From Neoarius graeffei (Eukaryota > Chordata > Actinopteri > Siluriformes > Ariidae), in contig NC_083581.1 in NCBI RefSeq assembly GCF_027579695.1, positions 62,166,718 through 62,230,717 on the forward strand: a stretch of DNA of 64,000 nt, in the 5' to 3' direction. Below are positions 11,955-34,105 of this stretch, piece after piece. The position numbers and the translations under genes are program-made. The notes beneath the pieces are model-generated. The model saw only the letters and a program-made list of their open reading frames with translations, did not search any database and had not been told where the DNA came from. The first letter of the stretch is position 1. Every line of letters starts with the position of its first letter.

Positions 11955-11973
11955 TGTACCATGGTACTAATTC

Positions 11974-12020
<47 letters not shown>
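11955..12020. repeat. (GATA)n microsatellite
   Basis: About 16 consecutive GATA/AGAT units. Confidence 0.95.
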
Positions 12021-12021
<1 letters not shown>

Positions 12022-12475
12022 CATGTATTATCATTGCACATTACTATATACCACACTCTATAATGTGAAACGCAACACATTCACCTCAGGACTGTGCACC
12101 TTACACAACACATATACCTCAGGACTGTGCACCTTACACACAACACATACACCTCAAGTCTGTGCACCTTACCTTACCTTGCAATACTTCATAATGTGTA
12201 ATATTTTATCTTATAATGTGACTCTCTCATGCAATAATTTATAATGTGACTGTCTCTGTGCAATACTTTATATGTGCAATACCTCACTCCATAATGTGTA
12301 ACACAACACATACACCTCAGACTGTGCACCTTACCCCCTCCTTTTTTTTCTCCCCCTTCCTCTCTCTCTCTCTCTCTCTCTCTCTCCACGCTGTTTGCAC
12401 TGTTATTGGAGATGCTTTAATCTCACTGTATGTGTGTATAGTGACAATAAAGCCATTCTATTCTATTCTATACAA
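12021..12475 (+). mobile_element. LINE 3' end with ATTCT tail and minisatellite
   Basis: The 3' end reads GTGACAATAAAGCCATTCTA followed by TTCTA repeats, a typical fish LINE tail. Upstream are two to three copies of a unit of about 33 bp centred on CTCAGGACTGTGCACCTTAC (12087-12180, again near 12318) and a (CT)n run at 12360-12386. No coding part remains. Confidence 0.6.
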
Positions 12476-12925
12476 CGAAACATTGTTTTCGGGCTCAGAT
12501 CACAGCAGCATATCAATAAAATAAAAATAAAATAACTAAATAATATACATAACCTTTTTAAAAGCAGCATATTGGCATATAAGCAGCAGTGTAAATAGTA
12601 TGAATGAATCAAATGCATCTTGTTTAATAATTAGAGCACATATTGGTCTATAATCATTAATATGTATTAACATCCCCTTTAAGGTGTTTTTCGTGTAAAT
12701 ATGTACAGTCCAAATCAAATGCACGTGGAATTATGCAATAACTGAATGTTGGAAAATTCCTCCTGGCCCCTGGATTCTGACTCAAGCCCAGGTGACGCAT
12801 TCTGTCTGTTGCTGATGCTCTGCACGTAGGCTGCTGGGTAACGCCTTTCAAATGAAAACTGATTTTATTTTAATTACCCAACAGAAACGCTTTGTATCAA
12901 CGCTTAGATGCGACTCTAACTATTT
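12476..12925. other. Intergenic DNA upstream of eno1 promoter
   Basis: AT-rich with no recognisable gene. Confidence 0.4.
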
Positions 12926-13105
12926 TTATCAAGACACGTGTTCTGTTTCCGAATAAATAAAATGATGATAAAAGTTGTGATTCAGAGAAACGTGCGCTCG
13001 TGCATGCACAAGCATGACACGTGATACCAATTTGGCCAATCAGGTAACTCGAAAAGCCAGCACGCGCGGCTTCCTGATTTTTTTTTTTTTTCCGGGGTTA
13101 TCACT
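12926..13105 (+). promoter_or_regulatory. Putative eno1 promoter with E-box/HRE and CCAAT motifs
   Basis: Just upstream of the inferred first exon are two CACGTG palindromes (12935-12940, 13018-13023), another ACGTG (12990-12994) and two CCAAT motifs (13027-13031, 13036-13040). RCGTG is the HIF-1 core and CACGTG is bound by MYC-type factors. Mammalian ENO1 is a known hypoxia and MYC target, so the arrangement fits. Function is inferred, not shown. Confidence 0.5.
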
Positions 13106-13185
13106 GCGCACCACTGTAACCGTCCGCCTTCTCTGTGGAGAGAGTGAAGTGACCAGACTGCTGTCCTTGCACACAGCTAGGCGAG
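13106..13185 (+). other. eno1: eno1 non-coding exon 1 (5' UTR), approximate start
   Basis: A GC-richer segment ends at a strong donor (GCGAG then GTGAGG, GT at 13186-13187). Vertebrate ENO1 has a non-coding first exon and the next exon carries the start codon at 15758, so this is the best first-exon candidate. The transcription start is estimated only to within tens of bases. Confidence 0.5.
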
Positions 13186-13614
13186 GTGAGGCCAAATTTA
13201 AACATTTTCCTACAAAAATATTGCTCTTGTTCAAATGTCCCCGACGAGGACAGATTTAACCTTCGTGACAGGATGTTTTTGAGGACGGAAGTGCGCTAGC
13301 TATCAGAGTTAACCTGGATGCTAATAGTATTAATTTAACGTTACATTAGCTAGGCGGGATTTTAATCATTCACAGAGTTAAAGTTGGGCTTTTTAAATCC
13401 CGTCTGAGATAGTATAAGCTATTTTAGGCCGCCTGTCGATTTATGGCTGCTCTCTGAGGAGGTGTGTTCATCTGTTTGCCAAGCGAATCATTTTGCTGAA
13501 TCATTTGGCCTTGAAATGGAAACTGTTCGTGATTAAAATATGGCGAGTTGACAGTCTTCATCTTAATACTGGGTCTCTGTCAACGACAGAAGTGGGGTGT
13601 TTTGGGGTTTTTTT

Positions 13615-14262
13615 TCCTTACAACTCCGTTATGATGCTCCGAGATGGTAGAAGAACGAATGAACAAATGAGTCTTTTCGAATGAATCACCAAAACGAGTG
13701 AACCGATCAGTGACTCGTTCGTTTGATTCATCTTCCTTTCTGACCCCCTTTTTGTTTTTGTTTGTTTGTTTTTGTTTTTCCTTACAACTCCGTTATGTGA
13801 AGTAGAGATGGTAGAAGAACGAATGAACAAATGAGTCTTTTCGAATGAATCACCAAAACGAGTGAACCGATCAGTGACTCGTTCGTTTGATTCATCTTCC
13901 TTTCTGACTCCCTTTTTTTTCCATCTTTCACTAGTGCACTGACTCTTGTTCAAATGACTTCACAAAACTGCACACTTGGTGTCTTTTTGTAGTTATTAAA
14001 ATCCCAAGCTACTTTCATATATTGTCTTGATAACATTGAGCAATAACTTATTTTAATATAGGCCGAATTTTACAGCCATGTACACTTAAAACATGTACAA
14101 GTAAAGTTATCAGGATGCTATTTTGTAAATAAGTTTGACAAGAAAATGAACGATTCAGGAAATGTTCTTTCCGGAAATGGCAGTCTACTAAATGAATCTT
14201 TTAAACGAACCGAGCGAAAAGAGCCGATTCAGTCTTAACTGAATGAGAATTCACATCTCTAA
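13615..14262. repeat. Inverted/tandem repeat in eno1 intron 1
   Basis: A segment of about 130 bp (GATGGTAGAAGAACGAATGA ... GATTCATCTTCCTTTCTGAC) is present twice, at about 13642-13743 and 13807-13908. Related words in opposite sense (AAACGAACCGAGCGAAAAGA, ATTCACATCTCT) close the block near 14260, as in a terminal-inverted-repeat MITE whose 5' end was duplicated. Minus-strand frames merely reflect the repeat. Confidence 0.55.
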
Positions 14263-15089
14263 TGTAAAATTGGTGCACGTATGGTAGTCACTTGATGACG
14301 TCAGAATCCGACCTCGTGTCTAACCTGGATTAGCATGTAAATGATGTATTGATTTCTGTGATCGTTGCCTGTGGAAAGAACACTAGTTTAATATTATATC
14401 CAGTTATATTGAACAAAAAATAAATTGAACTCCAGGAAGTATTTCCTTTTGTTTGTATCCTGTATGCAGTTTCAAAGTTGATGCTTGAAACCATGAACTG
14501 CTCAGTGCAGGGTACGGGACGCATGTGCTGCTGTCTGTCTTGTGGTTGTGGAGACGGCTTGCTGTTTTGTGACCATTGGCAAGTTTTCATTGACTTTTAA
14601 GGCCACAAGATTTTCTATTGGTCCAACTAAGGCACATGTATGTTTGACTTAAATGGTACATATTTGTAAAAATGTTTGCAGGGCCTCACTTAAGTTTGAT
14701 TTTTTTAGTACTGGGTGTGCAGTTAATGAAAATCTGCTTCTAGCATTTTTAAGTATGCATTGCTTTAGTGTGGCTTGACTTTAGTGCTGTTTGGGCTCCA
14801 GTCTGGAACTTGGTATGACTGTCACCAAGAACAGGATTACTCATTTTCTATTTTCAGAATGACGGTGGAAAATTAGCAATTCTGGTGCTGGTGAGACATT
14901 TTGGCACATTGTTTGAAATTCATGCTCTTGACTCTAAGCCTTATTTAAGGTTTAAACACATCAATGCATACATTTTTATATTGTCCATGACCAGTACTCA
15001 TCAATGCAGATCAGTTCAGTGTACCATTATTTGTGAACTGATCCTGTACTGGCTTCCATCTGCACCTGTAATCTTATGGAGACCTACGA

Positions 15090-15372
15090 TTAAGCAGCAC
15101 AATAGGAAGCCTTTACCACCTTACAGCTCCATTTGTCCTTGGTTTCCTCCTGAGTTTCAGTGCCCGTTCTCCCCATGGGCACATAGGTTTCCTGCCATCA
15201 CCCGAAAACATGGCGTTAGGTTGATTGGCTCATAGGTGTGGAGTGTGTGCATGGTGCCCTGTGATGGACTGGACTGGTGTCCCATCCCGGGTGTATTCCT
15301 GCCTCATACCCACTGTTCCTGGGATAGGTTCTGGCTCTGACCAGGATAAAGTGGTTTACTGAAAGTGAGTGA
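15090..15372 (+). repeat. Second SINE-type repeat in eno1 intron 1
   Basis: The words GGTTGATTGGCTCATAGGTG, GCCCTGTGATGGACTGGACT, CCCATCCCGGGTGTATTCCT and GACCAGGATAAAGTGGTTTA followed by GTGAGTGAG belong to a common fish SINE body with a GAATGA-type tail. It is different from the main SINE. Confidence 0.65.
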
Positions 15373-15757
15373 GATTCATGACTTCGTGTAGAGTTTGCTA
15401 AGCCTCTGATGTCTTGCCTAAAAGGTCAAACAGAGGATTTGAAGATATCTGAATTCACTTGTGGTTGGCCCTTAAGAGCATTTGCATGCATATGCAATTC
15501 AGGAAACTGTACCTTTATCCCTTCAGTCCTTTTGTGACTGAGCGTTGTCGTTACTAGAATGAATCACGCGTGATGCACTGTCAGGTACTTTTTTACAACA
15601 AACCGTCTTCCAGAGTTGACTTGTGTGTAAAAAGCAAGACTGTTTTTTCAGTAACTTATCACACATTGCATTTCTTTAATAGGTTACATCATTGTGAATT
15701 GTGTGCTGCAGTGGTGTTTTTCCTGAGGGTTTTTTTTTTTTTAACAGATCCTGCAAC

Positions 15758-26646
<10,889 letters not shown>

Positions 26647-27040
26647 AGAGCAGGCCTTTCTCAGGCCACTGTTTACCACACTCGCACTCCCACACATTTT
26701 AAGCCACGTTATATCACTCTCCAAAGTGGACGGATGTTGGAAAGGCATTGAAATTCAAGGTCCAAGTCTGTAGGCTGCAGCATGAATGTGTTTCTGTGCC
26801 AACTGAACACCCATCTTCCTATGCTTTGGCACCCAAATAATAGCACTGATCCTTTATCTGTTTTGTGATGTTTTTCACTTGTCTTGTACCAAGTCTGGTC
26901 CTCTAATTTGGAGTCAAGTTATTCAGTCATCTGCACTGTACGTAGTGTAACGTATGCTCATTGTGTGTTGCTGTTAAAGCTGTAGTGCTACTGTAAACTG
27001 TGGCGTAACAAATAAAGTTGTGTGGAAGTGTTGCTGAGTC
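26647..27040 (+). other. eno1: eno1 3' UTR with polyadenylation signal
   Basis: The 3' UTR follows the TGA at 26644-26646. A canonical AATAAA lies at 27011-27016, followed by the GT-rich TTGTGTGGAAGTGTTG, so cleavage is expected near 27030-27040. Confidence 0.85.
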
Positions 27041-27815
27041 AGTGTAAATGCTTTTGGAGGATACATAAGCACCTCTGTTCATAGATTTATCTATTTGACC
27101 CAACAGTGGGCAACCTGTAAATTATAAAGGATTGCTGGGCAGGAACATGAGTGGAGTGGAGGAAAAAATAATACCTCCTTGGTGTGAGTCGGGTAATAAG
27201 AGATGCCATCCTGACCAAAGCAGCGATGCGTGTGGAACAAGTGAAAGATACCCAGACAGTGCAACACGAGCCTGTAATATGAGTCTTACTACTGCTTTAT
27301 ACTTGTGTGCTTGGAACTTTGTGTTTTCATTATTTAAAAAAACAATTAATTCTATTCTCAGTACTATGTTTCACTCAGTCTATGCAAAAAGATCTATTCT
27401 GTCACTTCTTGCAAAATGTTTCACTATGACCAGTGTTAAGTTTGAAAAAAGCCCAAAGGTAATTTGAAGTAAACTGTGCAGGGACTGCTGTAGAGGTCTG
27501 TACTGACCTCTGCTGTTACTCCAGAGTAATGCCACAACCTGAAACCAGGGCTAATTACTGCGTTATACACTGCATATATTTTACTTTCAAATAAAAGCAC
27601 ACTGCGTCCATATGATGCTGATTTTATCAGATATTTGTTATAATGACCAATTAATTCGTCTAATGATTCCATATAAACTAGACTGGTCTGATTTTGCTGT
27701 TCTGAGGAGGATGGCTCCCCCTGCTGACGTCTTCCTTCATAACTCTAGCTAAGGGATTATTTATTTTCCCTGTTTCCTTTGGGTTGCTAATTGAGGGATG
27801 AGGATGAAGCATGAA
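27041..27815. other. Intergenic DNA downstream of eno1
   Basis: No recognisable gene or repeat. Confidence 0.45.
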
Positions 27816-28187
27816 TATCTCATCTCATCTCATTATCTCTAGCCGCTTTATCCTGTTCTACAGGGCCGCAGGCAAGCTGGAGCCTATCCCAGCTGACTAC
27901 GGGCGAAAGGCGGGGTACACCCTGGACAAGTCGCCAGGTCATCACAGGGCTGACACATAGACACAGACAACCATTCACACTCACATTCACACCTACGCTC
28001 AATTTAGAGTCACCAGTTAACCTAACCTGCATGTCTTTGGACTGTGGGGGAAACCGGAGCACCCGGAGAAAACCCACAGGGAGAACATGCAAACTCTGCA
28101 CAGAAAGGCCCTCGCCGGCCACGGGGCTCGAACCCGGACCTTCTTGTTGTGAGGCGACAGCGCTAACCACTACACCACTGTGCCGCC
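27816..28187 (-). repeat. Full-length SINE, inverted
   Basis: Tail CATCTCATCTCATTATCTC at the left, tRNA head ending ACCACTGTGCCGCCC at the right. Confidence 0.93.
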
Positions 28188-28233
28188 CTGCATTAAATCA
28201 AAATATTTAAAAACTGGAAGTATCTAGTGAAAA

Positions 28234-28556
28234 ACATTAGCACTGTCACTTCATGGCAAGAAGGTTCTGGGTTCGAGCCCAGTGGCTGGCGAGGGCCTTT
28301 CTGTGTGGAGTTTGCATGTTCTCCCCGTGTCTGTGTGGGTTTCCCCCACAGTCTAAAGACATGCAGGTTAGGTTAATTGGTGGCTCTAAATTGACCGTAG
28401 GTGTGAATGGTTGTGTCTGTGCGTCAACCCTGCGATGACCTGGCGACTTGTCCAGGGTGTACCCCGCCTTTCGCCCGTAGTCAGCTGGGATAGGCTCCAG
28501 CTTGTCTGCAACCCTGTAGAACAGGATAAGCAGCTACAGATAATGGATGGATGGAT
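28234..28556 (+). repeat. SINE lacking the first bases of the head
   Basis: Starts within the tRNA-like head (CACTGTCACTTCATGGCAAG), retains the B-box GGGTTCGAGCCC, and ends GGATGGATGG. Confidence 0.9.
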
Positions 28557-28625
28557 TATGTCAAAAGTAACACTTAGTTAGAACTGTTATGTAATGGTTT
28601 TCATTTTAAAACCGCATTCTAGCTC

Positions 28626-28989
28626 AGGGCGGCACAGTGGTGTAGTGGTTAGCACTGTTGCCTCACGGCAAGAAGGTTCTGGGTTTGAGCCCAGTGGCTG
28701 ATGGGGGGCCTTTCTGTGCGGAGTTTGCATGTTCTCCCCGTGTCTATATGGGTTTCCTCTGGGTGCTCCGGTTTCCCCCACAGCCCAAAGACATGCAGGT
28801 TAGGCTAATTGGTGGCTCTAAATTGTCCACGAGTGTGAATGGTTGGTCGTCAGCCCTGCGATAATCTGGCGACTTGTCCAGGGTGTACCCCGCCTTTCAC
28901 CCGTAGTCAGCTGGGATAGGCTCCAGCTTGCCTGCGGCCCTGTAGAACAGGATAAAGTGGCTAGAGATAATGAGATGAGATGAGATGTT
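28626..28989 (+). repeat. Full-length SINE
   Basis: Begins GGGCGGCACAGTGGTGTAGTG and ends in GATGAGATGAGATG. It lies 70 bp from the previous SINE in the same orientation. Confidence 0.93.
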
Positions 28990-29640
28990 GGGATACCATA
29001 AGCTTTCAGATCATTTCAAATATCTCAATGACTCATTTCATAATTATTGGCACCACCTCAGACACTTGAAGAGGAATGTTGGATATTTGTATTCAGCTTT
29101 ATATTTGTATTTTCTCTATAAATGCACCATGGGGAGCTGGAGGGAAACAGCCTTTCAATGCACTTTATACTTGTATATGGACGTATTGACAATAAAGCTC
29201 TCTTGGATCTTGTATATATTCTTAGATTTGTGCATGATGACTGTCCTCTTCAGTTCAGCCCATTGGTATTCAGTAGGGTTTAAATCCAGACTTTGTCATT
29301 GCAAAACATGGATTTTGTGCTCTTGAAACGTTTGTCAATTTAATTGTACACTCAGATGTGTTGTCTTGTTGGAAAAAAAAATCTGTCAAAGCCTAATCAT
29401 AAAAAAGAAACAAAAAAAATAGGTTTTGAGTTCCAAGAGCCTTGAAGAGCCACTCGCTGCAAGATACAGCATAAATGATTCTCAGCTATATTTTACAGTG
29501 AGTATCAGGTTCTTTACCTTATACACGGTCTCCATTTTTATCAAACATGCCGGTTGTGTTCAGGGTCAGAAAGTTCCATTTTCATCTCATCTGACCGCAG
29601 GTTTACATTTCCAATTGTAGTTCCACTGATTTTCTGGGTG
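28990..29640. other. LINE tail and possible Tc1-like debris
   Basis: TTGACAATAAAGCTCTCTTG (about 29186-29206) resembles the 3' tail of a fish LINE. Downstream words such as TATTCAGTAGGGTTTAAATC recall Tc1-like transposon sequence, but no motif confirms it. Confidence 0.4.
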
Positions 29641-29651
29641 GCTATCAGGAA

Positions 29652-30060
29652 TTATTCTATCCATATTCACTGGATATGCACAATCGCACGCTCTGATTGG
29701 CTACTCTACTACTAGGCTATCAGCTCATATACCGTGAATAGAGAAAAACAAAATGGTGGCACGTGTTGCTGAACCAACCGAGGATAAAAAAAAAAAACTC
29801 TACTCGAAAACAAAACCCCAAAAATACAAAAAAGCAACAAAATATAGAATAAAAGTATTTGATGGTAAGAATGTATTGGGTTTTTTTTTTTTCAAGAATT
29901 ATAATATTTTTCACTATTTGCTACTGTCATTTCGCTGGTTTGGTTATATTCTAAGCAGAAATGACTTTGTCAGACATTTTGTATAAAGTTTTTATTTATT
30001 GAATTTGCAAAAAATACAAATGCCCTGTTTTTCAAAATCTAGTGAATGTGGATAGAATAA
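29652..30060 (+). mobile_element. Inverted-repeat element with short 5' exon-like ORF
   Basis: The ends TTATTCTATCCATATTCACT (29652-29671) and AGTGAATGTGGATAGAATAA (30041-30060) are inverted with one mismatch. Inside, an ATG at 29753 opens MVARVAEPTED...KKATKYRIKVFDG and meets a donor (GATG|GTAAGA, about 29866). The ATKY.IKVF pattern resembles the start of Crypton/QRICH1-like domains; this is an inference from a short match. Confidence 0.6.
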
Positions 30061-30061
30061 A

Positions 30062-30167
30062 ACAGTTATTCCACTCAATCTTGTCGTACATGTCTTATCG
30101 CCAATTTGGTGCTATGAGCCTCATCGACTATCAGCTCATGTACGACTCAATTTCATGGAATAACTGT
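30062..30167. repeat. 106-bp hairpin element
   Basis: The arms ACAGTTATTCCACTCAATCT... and ...CTCAATTTCATGGAATAACTGT, with GTCGTACATG / CATGTACGAC inside, are inverted. It abuts the previous element. Confidence 0.7.
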
Positions 30168-30236
30168 AAAGTATTTTGTTTGTGCAAACAGCTTGTTCTT
30201 ATGGACATAGCATCTTATAGTTCATTTTTAAATTTG

Positions 30237-30635
30237 GCTTACAAGTCCATCCATTATCCGTAACCGCTTATCCTGTGCAGGGCTGCGGGCAAGCTGGAGC
30301 CCATCCCAGCTGACTGTGGGCGAGAGGCGGAGTACACCCTGGACAAGTTGCCAGATCATCACAGGGCTGACACATAGAGACAAACAACCATTCACACTCA
30401 CATTCACGCTTCACACCTACGTTCACAATTTAGAGCCACCAATTAGCCTAACCTGCATGTCTTTGGGTTGTGGGGAAAACCTAAGCCCCTGGAGGAAACC
30501 TACGCAGACACAGGGAGAACATGCAAACGCCACACAGAAAGGCCCCTGTTGGCCACTGGGCTCGAACCCAGAACCTTCTTGCTGTGAGGCAACAGTGCTA
30601 ACCACTACACCACCGTGCCGCCCAGCTTACAAGTC
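30237..30635 (-). repeat. Full-length SINE with 11-bp TSD
   Basis: The inverted SINE (30248-30624) is flanked by GCTTACAAGTC at 30237-30247 and 30625-30635. Confidence 0.92.
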
Positions 30636-30964
30636 AATTACTTAAAACATAAAGTAAATCATGTAAACAGTGTAAATCTCACATCATCATCCTCTTTACT
30701 GTGGTCATGGGTTTAATTCACACCTGGCAAATTATCAATTGTTTCCCATTGTGTGACTATTGTTGTTTTGGCTACAGGGATATAAGTGTTGCAGGAAACA
30801 ACCCTTTTGTGTTGAATGCTTTTTGGTTTTCACCCTGATAATAGAGGATAGAGGGATTTGTACATATGTACAACATTCATTTGACTTAAAGAAGGGACAG
30901 GGTCACAGTGCCTATCCCAGAACATGCAGCATGAGTCAGGAATACACCATAGATGGGAATATCA
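30636..30964. other. Unassigned intergenic DNA
   Basis: No recognisable feature. Confidence 0.35.
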
Positions 30965-31046
30965 GTCCATTGCAGAAGTGGGCAAAGTACCCAACTTCAT
31001 TACTGAAGTCAAAGTACAGATCCCACTGGTCAAATGTGACTCCAAT

Positions 31047-31440
31047 ACAAGTAAAAGTTCATTCATTCATTCATTCATTGTCTCTAGCCGCTTTATCCTT
31101 CTACAGGGTCGCAGGCAAGCTGGAGCCTATCCCAGCTGACTACGGGCGAAAGGCGGGGTACACCCTGGACAAGTCGCCAGGTCATCACAGGGCTGACACA
31201 TAGACACAGACAACCATTCACACCTACGGTCAATTTAGAGTCACCAGTTAACCTAACCTGCATGTCTTTGGACTGTGGGGGAAACCGGAGCACCCGGAGG
31301 AAACCCACGCGGACACGGGGAGAACATGCAAACTCCGCACAGAAAGGCCCTCGCCGGCCCCGGGGCTTGAACCCAGGACCTTCTTGCTGTGAGGCGACAG
31401 CGCTAACCACTACACCACCGTGCCGCCACAAGTAAAAGTT
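31047..31440 (-). repeat. SINE nested in hAT-like element, 13-bp TSD
   Basis: The full inverted SINE (31060-31427) is flanked by ACAAGTAAAAGTT at 31047-31059 and 31428-31440, so it inserted after the hAT-like element. Confidence 0.95.
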
Positions 31441-32446
31441 GTACAGTCAAATTTTTACTTAAGTTAAAGTACTGAAGTACTTGCTTTTAAAAATACTTAA
31501 GTATTAAACGTACATTTTGTGTCAATGCATTGTTGTATTATTGCCTCTGAAGCAACCTATTGGATTTACTGACTAGCTTGTAGAACCTGTAGCGTTGAAG
31601 CTCCACCTGACATGCTAGCAAACTCTTTTCAAACTCAAAATCATATTGGGTAGCTAAAGCTACTAGAAAAGAAAGATTTCTACATTTTGTTTATTTGGCA
31701 AGGTTATGCTAAAACATATTTCTGAAAGGACTTCAGATAAGTTATTCGTGTTAGCATAACTCCATTTTTACATGCTAACTAACAGTGTCCAATTAACTAG
31801 CTATGTGTTAACGTTAGCCATGGACAAGGTGATGGCAGCTTGGCGGGCAAATCCATAGAAAGTCATTTGACTAACCAGACTGCATAGCAATTGCAACGTT
31901 ATCGCTAGCTCTAAAAGCACAGACAACTTCGTTGCAAGCTTTCTCTTGGAATAAAACGTTTATATACCTCAATATGCTTCCGCAGGTTGGACAGGGAGTT
32001 TTTTGTAGGCGGTGATAGGGTTCAATTTAGGCAAACAATGCAAACAATTAAAACAAAACGAATCTTTAATCCAAACAGAAAACTGAAACATGGGTTCGAG
32101 GTATGGCCCTGGGGGCGTGCATTCCCCAGAAGAACCGCCTTCTTCCATTCTGCCATCAACTGATCGTGTTCAAATAATGCTGCTGAGAAATCATTTTAAA
32201 CAGTCTATGGGTGTGACATGACCCTAGTGATTACTGATCAGTGTCACCTGCGAAAAAACCAATCATGTTTTAGAAAAGAAAAAACATTCACTTTCAAAGC
32301 TACTTCATAGTAACGAGGACCTTAATAGAAATGGAGTGGAGTGAAAAGTACGATATTTGTCTTTCAAATATAGTGAAGTTAAAGTCATAAGTTTCCACAA
32401 AAAAAAATACTCAAGTAAAGTACAAATACTCAAAAAGTGTACTTAA
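31441..32446. other. Non-coding interior of the hAT-like element
   Basis: Contains AGTACTT/AAGTACT and CTTAAGTA words near both sides, otherwise AT-rich DNA with no transposase motif. Confidence 0.5.
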
Positions 32447-32716
32447 AGGAGATACACAAAACCATGGCCTCACTTTTTGTTTATAAATGCCTTGAGACCT
32501 CAAGAATGGCACAGAAATAGATTTAAGTGTTAACAATAAATCTAATATAATAATTTTTACGATTAAAATTATTCATATAGGTAGCGGTCTGAGTGAATGA
32601 CCTTGACATCTGTGACGTCACCGCAGGAAGGTTATTGGTCTCATTGCCATTTCCGCTACACTAAAACACAGAGCTGACTGCAACTCTGATCCTCCATTTT
32701 GAGCTAATTTATCGCC

Positions 32717-33000
32717 ATGCCACGTAGATGTGTTGCTGGCGGATGCAGCAACATGGCAGAAGGTGGATTTACGTTGCATTCATGACCCAAGAATGTTCAA
32801 ACTACAAAGATTTGGACGGGTTTTGTGAGAAGTTCACTGGCATATTGGGCGCCTACGAAGTGGTCTCTCCTCTGCTCTGCACATTTTACTGAAGACTCGT
32901 ACGTGACCTCTGATCTGTTGAGGAGCGTTGGCTATAAGCCCGTATTGAAAGAGGGTCCAGTACTAGCAATTAAAGGAAAAGAAAACTACAAGAAAAGGAA
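32717..33000 (+). pseudogene. THAP zinc-finger exon with premature stop
   Basis: From the ATG at 32717 the frame reads MPRRCVAGGCSN, giving the first two zinc-binding cysteines of a THAP (C2CH) finger. It continues, after an in-frame TGA at 32783-32785, through TTKIWTGFVRSS and LLCSAHFTED, which supplies the C-x2-H pair, then SVGYKPVLKEG. A splice donor (GTAAGT) follows at 33001. THAP fingers bind DNA and occur in transposases and domesticated relatives. The stop sits at codon 23, where related proteins have LHKFPK, so this copy is inactive. Confidence 0.8.
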
Positions 33001-33126
33001 AGTAAGTTCAGTTGCACCAGTTCTCCTGGAGTGTGAGCTGAGGCTTGTTGCTAAAACCCAGGCTGGAATGGAACCTCCCTGCGATTGTTGCTAAAACCGG
33101 TGATGTCCCATCCCGGGTTTTAGTAA

Positions 33127-33351
33127 TTGGCTGAGCCGAACAGTAATGGCGGAGTACTCAGTATGGAGAAAATGGAGAATGAGTGGAGCAGCCGTCTGAT
33201 TTCTCTGCTGGATATGCTTGCCTCAGTAGCAATATCTCACCCTTACATGGAAGAAGCGAATGAACGGAGAACTGAACGAACAACTGAAAGTCAGATTGTT
33301 TCGAAACAATCGGCCACAAGGTCGGCCTTCAAGAAGCGAGAACACGGACGG
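33127..33351 (+). pseudogene. Second exon-like ORF of the THAP element
   Basis: An open frame rich in charged residues (EKMENEWSSRLISLLDMLAS...) ends at a donor (CGG|GTAAGC). No domain is recognised. Position suggests it belongs to the same transposon gene as the THAP exon. Confidence 0.4.
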
Positions 33352-33944
33352 GTAAGCTCCGACTCTCAATTGGATACAAAACAACAACACTCGTTGTTTA
33401 CCTGCATTTAGATTAATACATGTAACTTGTATTGTGTGTTTAAGTTAGCGGTATAAGATTATTTAATTTGCTTCAGAATGTGATTGTCTCAGTTCATCTG
33501 ATTATTTAATTAGCCTTTTACGTTTTATCAGTGAAAATGCATGCATGTACATGTATGTTGCATAAGTTATAACACCTATCCTGTTTTAATGAGAGTCAAC
33601 CCACAATCAATGAAGTCAAATCAGTCTTAGTTGAGCAAGTTGGTAACGGTATTTCTGACTTTCACCCTAAATTTTTATTTATATGACTTTGGTCTACAGC
33701 TGTCAAAGGCCTCGGCCTTAAAACCGGTTACCGCTGTGACGTCACGCACTCAGGGCTGGCTGGCTCAGCGGGGCAGCTCGAATGCCACCTTTGTGGTTGA
33801 TTTTAACTCTCGAAAATATATTTTTTTAAATTTCCATTTATGCAGCATCCAAGAGTCAAGGGTAGAGATACTATCCACTCAGAAATTTATTTAAAAATAA
33901 AGGTTCTGCGTATCTGCTCAAGTAAATGTACTTCATTACTGTCC

Positions 33945-34105
33945 ACCTCTGGTCCATTGCAGGACACCATGCACACACACACACACTCATTTACACCTGG
34001 GGCAATTTAGCATAGCTAATTCATTTACTGACATGTTTGTGGTGAGGACAGGAAGGAAACCCACATGAACATGGACAGAACAGGCACGGAAAGCTCCCTG
34101 TTAAT
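33945..34105 (-). repeat. Fragment of a second SINE family
   Basis: CACCTGGGGCAATTTAGCAT and GGAAACCCACATGAACATGG resemble the body of the SINE seen at 15090-15372, here inverted. A (CA)n run lies at 33973-33986. Confidence 0.5.

Larger units (their letters stand above)
32447..33918 (+). mobile_element. THAP-exon DNA element nested in the hAT-like element
   Basis: The termini AGGAGATACACAAAACC (32447) and the inverted GGTTCTGCGTATCTGCT (to 33918) match at 14 of 17 positions. Flanks are TAA on the left and CAA on the right, an imperfect 3-bp duplication. It carries the broken THAP exon (32717-33000) and a second exon-like segment near 33127-33351. Confidence 0.65.
30965..33959. mobile_element. 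hAT-like element with 8-bp TSD, carrying nested insertions
   Basis: The ends CAGAAGTGGGCAAAGTAC (from 30973) and the inverted TACTTCATTACTGTCCACCTCTG-type terminus (to 33951) resemble each other. Both are bounded by the same 8-bp GTCCATTG (30965-30972 and 33952-33959), the hAT hallmark. The interior holds ACTTAAGTA/AGTACTT words and no transposase, so it is non-autonomous. It has been entered by a SINE (31060-31427) and by a THAP-exon element (32447-33918). Confidence 0.85.
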
